Of a stretch of 9,557 bases of DNA, positions 6,920 through 9,557 are shown piece by piece (position 1 is the first letter of the stretch; each line of letters begins with the position of its first letter). Made by a program: the position numbers and the translations under genes. The DNA is from JBCCBI01 sp039034155 (GTDB lineage Bacteria; Deinococcota; Deinococci; Deinococcales; Trueperaceae): positions 1-9,557 of the forward strand of contig JBCCBI010000206.1 of assembly GCA_039034155.1 (NCBI GenBank), read 5' to 3'. Below the pieces are notes generated by a model. It was not told the origin of the DNA. It searched no databases and saw only the letters and a list, made by a program, of their open reading frames with translations.

Positions 6920-6938
6920 TGCGTCAGAGACGTATTTT
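6920..6938 (+). repeat. Direct repeat copy 1, TGCGTCAGAGACGTATTTT
   Basis: This is an exact 19-bp copy of the sequence at 7045-7063. Each unit contains the dyad CGTC-AGA-GACG; with a G-U pair and an outer A-T pair the stem reaches 6 bp over a triloop and is followed by a T-run. That resembles a minimal intrinsic terminator read on the plus strand. Confidence 0.6.
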
Positions 6939-7044
6939 GTAAACTATCGAAAAAATGATTTCTTGAAACACGTCAACAACGGTCTATTTAGCCTAAATGA
7001 TACTCACTTTAAGGGCTAATGATTTTTATGATCACATCACGACA

Positions 7045-7063
7045 TGCGTCAGAGACGTATTTT
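7045..7063 (+). repeat. Direct repeat copy 2, TGCGTCAGAGACGTATTTT
   Basis: This is the second exact copy, 125 bp after the first, followed by one more T. Both copies lie inside the inverted-repeat-bounded element, near its two ends. Confidence 0.6.
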
Positions 7064-7155
7064 TGATAATTTAGAAACCTCGAACTCAGGTTAGGTATCT
7101 TTTTGAGATGTTTTTGAAACGTACGCGTCACATGGTTTCTTAGGCGGAGATTGAG

Positions 7156-7806
7156 TTAATCAATTGCCTCGAGAAACTCTTGGCGGAGGTCGCGGTCATC
7201 TGCAAACAAGCCGCGCATAGCACTTGTGCGGGTTGTCGAGTGCTGCTTTTGAACGCCGCGCATCATCATGCACATGTGACTGGCTTCGGTCACCACTGCT
7301 ACACCTTTGGGGGCAAGTACCTCGGTAAGGGCGTCGGCAACTTGGCTGGTCAGGCGTTCTTGCACCTGTAAGCGGCGCGCAAAGACATCTACCACGCGGG
7401 CAAACTTGGAAAGCCCCAGAATGGTTTGGTCAGGAATATAGGCAATATGGGCTTTGCCATAAAATGGCAACATGTGGTGCTCGCAGAGTGAATAAAACTC
7501 AATGTCTTGTACCATCACCATGTCAGAACCGTCACCTTCAGCCTCAAACAGAGCTTCATTGATGACGGTGTGTAAGTCCATGTGATAGCCAGCGGTTAAG
7601 TCGCGCATAGCTTTTTCAACGCGGGCTGGTGTTTTGAGTAACCCCTCCCGCGAGACATCTTCCCCCAAGCCAGTAATCAGGTGGCTGATGAGGTGCTCGA
7701 GCTTATCAGGAGATAGCTCAGCATTTAGTTTAGGCACCCCCGTGACAGGCGGGTGGTCATGGTGAAGACCGTTGGGGTTAGCCTCAATACGGACAATAGA
7801 TTCCAT
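7156..7806 (-). CDS. folE: GTP cyclohydrolase I
   Basis: FolE converts GTP to 7,8-dihydroneopterin triphosphate and formate, the first step of folate and pterin synthesis, as a toroidal decamer in the cytosol. The 216 residues match the usual length. The zinc site is intact: Cys108 and His111 in SLCEHHMLPF, and Cys179 in HMCMMMRG. The neighbouring histidines 110 and 177 correspond to the catalytic pair of the E. coli enzyme. The conserved QERLTSQ (149-155) and RGVQKQHS (183-190) segments are present. An intact Cys/His set makes this the zinc-dependent FolE1 type, not FolE2. The first 25 residues are His/Pro-rich and variable, as is normal for the family. The start at ATG 7806 is supported by AGAAAGGA (7812-7819). 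No folate gene is adjacent. Confidence 0.97.
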   Translation of the reverse strand: MESIVRIEANPNGLHHDHPPVTGVPKLNAELSPDKLEHLISHLITGLGEDVSREGLLKTPARVEKAMRDLTAGYHMDLHTVINEALFEAEGDGSDMVMVQDIEFYSLCEHHMLPFYGKAHIAYIPDQTILGLSKFARVVDVFARRLQVQERLTSQVADALTEVLAPKGVAVVTEASHMCMMMRGVQKQHSTTRTSAMRGLFADDRDLRQEFLEAID

Positions 7807-7809
7807 GCG

Positions 7810-7824
7810 TGTCCTTTCTGGACA
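7810..7824 (-). promoter_or_regulatory. Small hairpin over the folE ribosome-binding site
   Basis: On the mRNA strand TGTCC and GGACA pair perfectly around the loop AGAAA, just 3 nt before the ATG. The AGAAAGGA SD lies in the loop and the 3' arm, so pairing would partly hide it. A 5-bp stem is marginal, but the position suggests tuning of translation. Confidence 0.3.
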
Positions 7825-7856
7825 GGCTGCGGGGTTTGTCTAAGGTTGATGGACAT

Positions 7857-7885
7857 TAAAATCTCTATCAATGCAGCTGTGTCAA
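7857..7885 (-). promoter_or_regulatory. Candidate folE promoter, TTGACA-N19-TTTAAT
   Basis: A perfect -35 box TTGACA (minus strand, 7880-7885) is followed after 19 nt by TTTAAT (7855-7860; 5/6 to TATAAT). The spacer is longer than ideal. A second TTGACA lies 14 bp upstream (7894-7899) with no matching -10. The leader would be about 40-50 nt. Confidence 0.35.
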
Positions 7886-7938
7886 TACAACCATGTCAAC
7901 CCATACAGACGTTAACGGTGGATTCCTTATGACAACCT

Positions 7939-7972
7939 TTATGTACAAGTCTTATTTATGTACAAGTCTTAT
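7939..7972. repeat. Perfect 17-bp tandem repeat (two units)
   Basis: TTATGTACAAGTCTTAT occurs at 7939-7955 and again at 7956-7972 without a gap. It lies about 55 bp upstream of the candidate folE -35 box, where tandem sites could act as an activator-binding array. Slippage duplication is the simple alternative. Confidence 0.75.
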
Positions 7973-8063
7973 GAGATGTACTGTAAAGAGACACGTCAGA
8001 ATCCAAAGACGACCAATTGGCCGCTCAACCACACGGCATCACGTGGTTGCGACCACAACTGGA

Positions 8064-8098
8064 CAAAGCAGTCTTATGGGTACAGATGTACTGCTTTG
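8064..8098. terminator. Stem-loop downstream of the DUF2071 gene
   Basis: CAAAGCAGT (8064-8072) pairs with ACTGCTTTG (8090-8098) around a 17-nt loop that contains part of a smaller dyad, GTACA-GA-TGTAC. It lies 78 nt past the DUF2071 stop on the minus strand. No T-run follows on either strand, so it may be a processing or binding site instead of an intrinsic terminator. Confidence 0.3.
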
Positions 8099-8156
8099 GT
8101 CAGGGATTTAGACTACTTGTACAAGGTTTGTATAACCGTAAGCCAGTTAACGGTAA

Positions 8157-8190
8157 TCTTAGTTACGAATGCGGCTCAGTTGCGAATGCG
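8157..8190. repeat. Imperfect 17-bp tandem duplication across the DUF2071 stop codon
   Basis: The 17-mers at 8157-8173 and 8174-8190 match at 14 of 17 positions. The inner copy carries the last codons and TGA stop of the DUF2071 gene. The outer copy repeats them downstream with TAA in place of TGA, in another frame. It looks like an old slippage duplication. Confidence 0.65.
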
Positions 8191-9075
8191 CTTGGGCAAA
8201 AACGCGCGAACGTCAAGGTAGCGTGCAAAGTGAAGTAACGGTGGGCCTTGTAAAGGGATTTGCCAAGCTTCATGTAAGCTGTTCTGGACGACATCTGCCT
8301 CAGCTAATTGGAGTGGCCAAGGTGCATGCTGAATATCACCCCGGTAGAGCCTACCGCGGCTGTCGCTCGAGTAAAGACAATAGCGCTCGGTTAAGAAATG
8401 CTCAAGGCTACCTGCTCGAGCTGTAAATACCTCACCAACAGGTTTATACTGCCCTTCAAACGCCGCAGCAGGTGCGCCTTTATGATGGCGAACACTCTTG
8501 TAATAAATAGCAGTGCCTGCTTGTGTTCTGTGGGGAGATGTGTTGAAGTGATGCTGAGCACGTTCGGATTTAATCACATTTTGTTGAGAAGATATTGAGG
8601 GTGATAGCGCCGTCGTGTCGTCAGATGTGATGTTGCTTGTAGCATCACTTACCTCAGAACATGAACCAGATTGTGCGGTCATGGTGGCATCAAAGTAAGG
8701 CAAGTGAAACAATGTGCGGGCAATTCGTACAGCGAGCGGGTTGTGGGCATCCAGACTAAAAAACCACACGCCTGGTTTTTGCAGTTGATCTTGTGCAGTC
8801 ACATAGGTACGCAAGTTGATCTCTGGAAAAAATGACACTCCTGGCACGCTAGGTAGCCCCCTAGGACGCACGTGGCGCATGACAAACGGCACCACAGCAA
8901 CATAAGCATTCCCGTGGAAGGTATTTATAGTGAGGCCGGCAGGAATATGCGGACGCAGCAAATTAGCAGAAATAGGCCAGTGCATAAACAGCAGATCATG
9001 CCACTGCATGGACATAACCCAAGGACGCGTGAGCTGGCGCAGGCGTCCTGCTGACTTGAATTGTAGAGCCTTCAT
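8176..9075 (-). CDS. DUF2071 family protein (YqjF-like)
   Basis: The product belongs to the DUF2071/YqjF (COG3361) family, whose biochemical role is not established; the fold is thought to be related to acetoacetate decarboxylase. Conserved blocks are visible, counting from ATG 9075 (299 aa): WHDLLFMHWPI (25-35), LLRPHIPAGL (39-48), NAYVAVVPFVMRHVRPRGLP (56-75), FPEINLRTYV (83-92), GVWFFSLDA (102-110) and LPYFDATM (125-132). The C-terminal half keeps the FLTERYCLY (227-235) and Q-W-P-L-type pattern around 249-257. Between about 135 and 187 lies a Ser/Thr-rich, low-complexity insert that makes the protein longer than the usual 230-250 residues. ATG 9075 has TAAGG just upstream; a longer form from TTG 9108 (310 aa) has no SD. 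It is followed on the same strand by folE, but with a 369-bp gap they are probably separate units. Confidence 0.85.
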   Translation of the reverse strand: MKALQFKSAGRLRQLTRPWVMSMQWHDLLFMHWPISANLLRPHIPAGLTINTFHGNAYVAVVPFVMRHVRPRGLPSVPGVSFFPEINLRTYVTAQDQLQKPGVWFFSLDAHNPLAVRIARTLFHLPYFDATMTAQSGSCSEVSDATSNITSDDTTALSPSISSQQNVIKSERAQHHFNTSPHRTQAGTAIYYKSVRHHKGAPAAAFEGQYKPVGEVFTARAGSLEHFLTERYCLYSSDSRGRLYRGDIQHAPWPLQLAEADVVQNSLHEAWQIPLQGPPLLHFARYLDVRAFLPKRIRN

Positions 9076-9201
9076 TAGCCTTAGTTTTACACTAAACGGA
9101 GCTGCCAACTAGGACGGTGGTTCACACAACGCTGTGACTTTTTGGTAAAAGTTTGTTGAATTAAGAGTAAATGTGTTGATGTACGGAATTAGTCTAACTT
9201 T
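9076..9201. other. Spacer between the DUF2071 gene and the IS3 element
   Basis: It should contain the DUF2071 promoter on the minus strand and the IS3 junction. AT-rich sequence is present (9140-9180), but no consensus promoter stands out. An IS end here could supply or disrupt DUF2071 transcription. Confidence 0.3.
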
Positions 9202-9205
9202 TTAG
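9180..9205. repeat. Possible inner terminal inverted repeat of the IS3 element
   Basis: TGTACGG begins at 9180, and the following bases contain GTCTAACTTTTTAG, which read in reverse gives the AAAGTTAGAC core often seen at IS150-type IS3 ends. It overlaps the last codon of the transposase. The other end is outside the window, so the boundary cannot be confirmed. Confidence 0.35.
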
Positions 9206-9557
9206 CTAAAGGTAGCTGAAGTGGCTTGTTGAAGCAATACCGATGCAGTGGTTGTTTGAGCAGACTCCAGACTCAGTTCAAATGTTGCAGGGGATTGATA
9301 GTGGAGGGAGCTGTGCAAGCGCTCACGATGGTAGAAAACCTCAATGTACTCAAAAATGGCGAGTCTAGCGTCATCACGGGTAATGACGTGAGTCGTGTAG
9401 ACCAGTTGTTGTTTGAACGTTGTCCAAAAGCTTTCAATGATGGCATTGTCTAGGCAAGCACCTGATCCTGTGAAGCCAGCTTGCATGTCGTGGCTGTGAA
9501 GCTCAGTTTGAAAACGGTAGCTGGTGTACTGGCTGCCCTTATCTGAACGGTGGATAA
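9202..9557 (-). CDS. IS3-family transposase (OrfB, integrase core), 3' part
   Basis: The frame stays open to the window edge, so the 5' part is missing; about 117 residues are visible. The sequence shows the C-terminal half of the rve/DDE core. HRSDKGSQYTSYRF carries the second catalytic Asp. GACLDNAIIESFWTTFKQQL carries the catalytic Glu and the K seven residues later, as is typical of IS3 elements. YIEVFYHRERLHSSLHYQSP is the family's usual C-terminal block. No frameshift or internal stop is seen in this part, so the element may be intact. It would cut and rejoin its IS ends, usually after a programmed frameshift from OrfA. Confidence 0.93.
   Translation of the reverse strand, partial: IHRSDKGSQYTSYRFQTELHSHDMQAGFTGSGACLDNAIIESFWTTFKQQLVYTTHVITRDDARLAIFEYIEVFYHRERLHSSLHYQSPATFELSLESAQTTTASVLLQQATSATFS

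Larger units (their letters stand above)
6898..7093. mobile_element. MITE-like element with 13-bp terminal inverted repeats
   Basis: TAACCTGAGTTCG (6898-6910) and CGAACTCAGGTTA (7081-7093) are perfect inverted repeats 196 bp apart, end to end. Read as an 11-bp terminal repeat plus TA on each side, the ends match the TA target duplication made by IS630/Tc1-mariner-type transposases. The inside is AT-rich, non-coding and carries subterminal repeats at both ends. This fits a non-autonomous miniature element mobilised in trans, but no parent transposase is in the window. A pair of unrelated regulatory repeats is the alternative. Confidence 0.4.
6705..7155. other. Convergent intergenic region with hairpin and MITE-like element
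   Basis: This 451-bp stretch separates the 3' ends of the glycosidase-like gene and folE. It carries a strong hairpin (6750-6782) and an inverted-repeat-bounded element (6898-7093) with two copies of a 19-bp direct repeat. It is AT-rich, and no coding frame of note is seen. Confidence 0.6.
7807..8175. other. Repeat-rich intergenic region upstream of folE
   Basis: This 369-bp spacer holds the folE promoter and many short repeats: a perfect 17-bp tandem duplication (7939-7972); AGTCTTAT three times (7949, 7966, 8070); AGATGTACTG twice (7975, 8084); and GTTAACGGT twice (7911, 8146). GTAC occurs about six times, where one or two are expected. The palindromes GTACA-GA-TGTAC (8080-8091) and CTTGTACAAG (8115-8124) are also present. 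Several overlapping plus-strand frames stay open here, but none has an SD or recognisable protein. Confidence 0.5.
1606..8420. repeat. Dispersed hexamer CTCGAG, 13 copies
   Basis: Copies start at 1606, 2434, 3711, 3816, 4850, 5259, 5796, 6291, 6441, 7168, 7696, 8366 and 8415. Random expectation in 9,557 bp at equal base use is about 2.3. Ten of the 12 genic copies are in frame as CTC GAG (Leu-Glu), across five genes on both strands. None lies in the SDR gene or the visible part of the IS3 element. Confidence 0.7.

Noticed and set aside
7893..8238. Three overlapping plus-strand open frames of 72-87 codons in the folE spacer
   Set aside because: They lack SDs, overlap each other and the 3' end of the DUF2071 gene, are built from the tandem repeats and resemble no protein.
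9076..9108. TTG start of the DUF2071 gene at 9108
   Set aside because: No SD precedes it, while TAAGG precedes ATG 9075; it remains possible but is less likely.
1..9557. CRISPR array, tRNA or rRNA genes
   Set aside because: No regularly spaced 25-40 bp repeats and no tRNA cloverleaf or rRNA-like stretch were seen on either strand.

Overview
The window comes from a bacterium with roughly balanced base composition. The phylum cannot be fixed from the sequence. Shine-Dalgarno motifs, bacterial folE, an IS3-type transposase and exported hydrolases all fit a bacterial chromosome. Domain resemblances loosely recall Deinococcota-like genomes, but that is an impression and not an assignment.

Layout. 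Positions 1-419 hold no gene but contain a clean inverted repeat (184-204). A plus-strand pair follows: an SDR oxidoreductase (420-1244) and an M20/ArgE-DapE-type metallohydrolase (1408-2673). A 59-codon ORF (1241-1420) overlaps the end of the first and the start of the second. After a leader region comes a four-helix membrane protein with a cytosolic helical tail that may be XpaC-like (2982-3944). It converges, with an 8-nt gap between stops, on a minus-strand exported serine beta-lactamase-fold hydrolase (3953 to 5047 or 5095). A divergent intergenic region leads to a plus-strand exported TIM-barrel glycosidase-like protein (5514-6704). The next intergenic region (6705-7155) holds a hairpin and a MITE-like 196-bp element. 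Minus-strand folE (7156-7806) and a minus-strand DUF2071/YqjF-like gene (8176-9075) are separated by a repeat-rich spacer. The right edge is the 3' part of an IS3-family transposase on the minus strand (9202-9557, cut by the window).

How the genes work together. The SDR and M20 genes look like one transcription unit, plausibly for catabolism or modification of an N-acylated or hydroxylated small molecule; the substrate is unknown. The beta-lactamase-fold protein and the glycosidase-like protein are divergently transcribed and both appear exported, so they may share the spacer for regulation. FolE supplies dihydroneopterin triphosphate for folate or pterin synthesis and looks independently regulated. 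No phage, CRISPR, toxin-antitoxin or defence system is visible.

The most unusual observations are four. The beta-lactamase-fold gene has a strong SD placed over an ATC codon. The palindrome CTCGAG is over-represented (13 copies), almost always as an in-frame Leu-Glu codon pair. A small ORF appears translationally coupled to both of its neighbours. The two spacers around folE are rich in short repeats. None amounts to a demonstrated new system.
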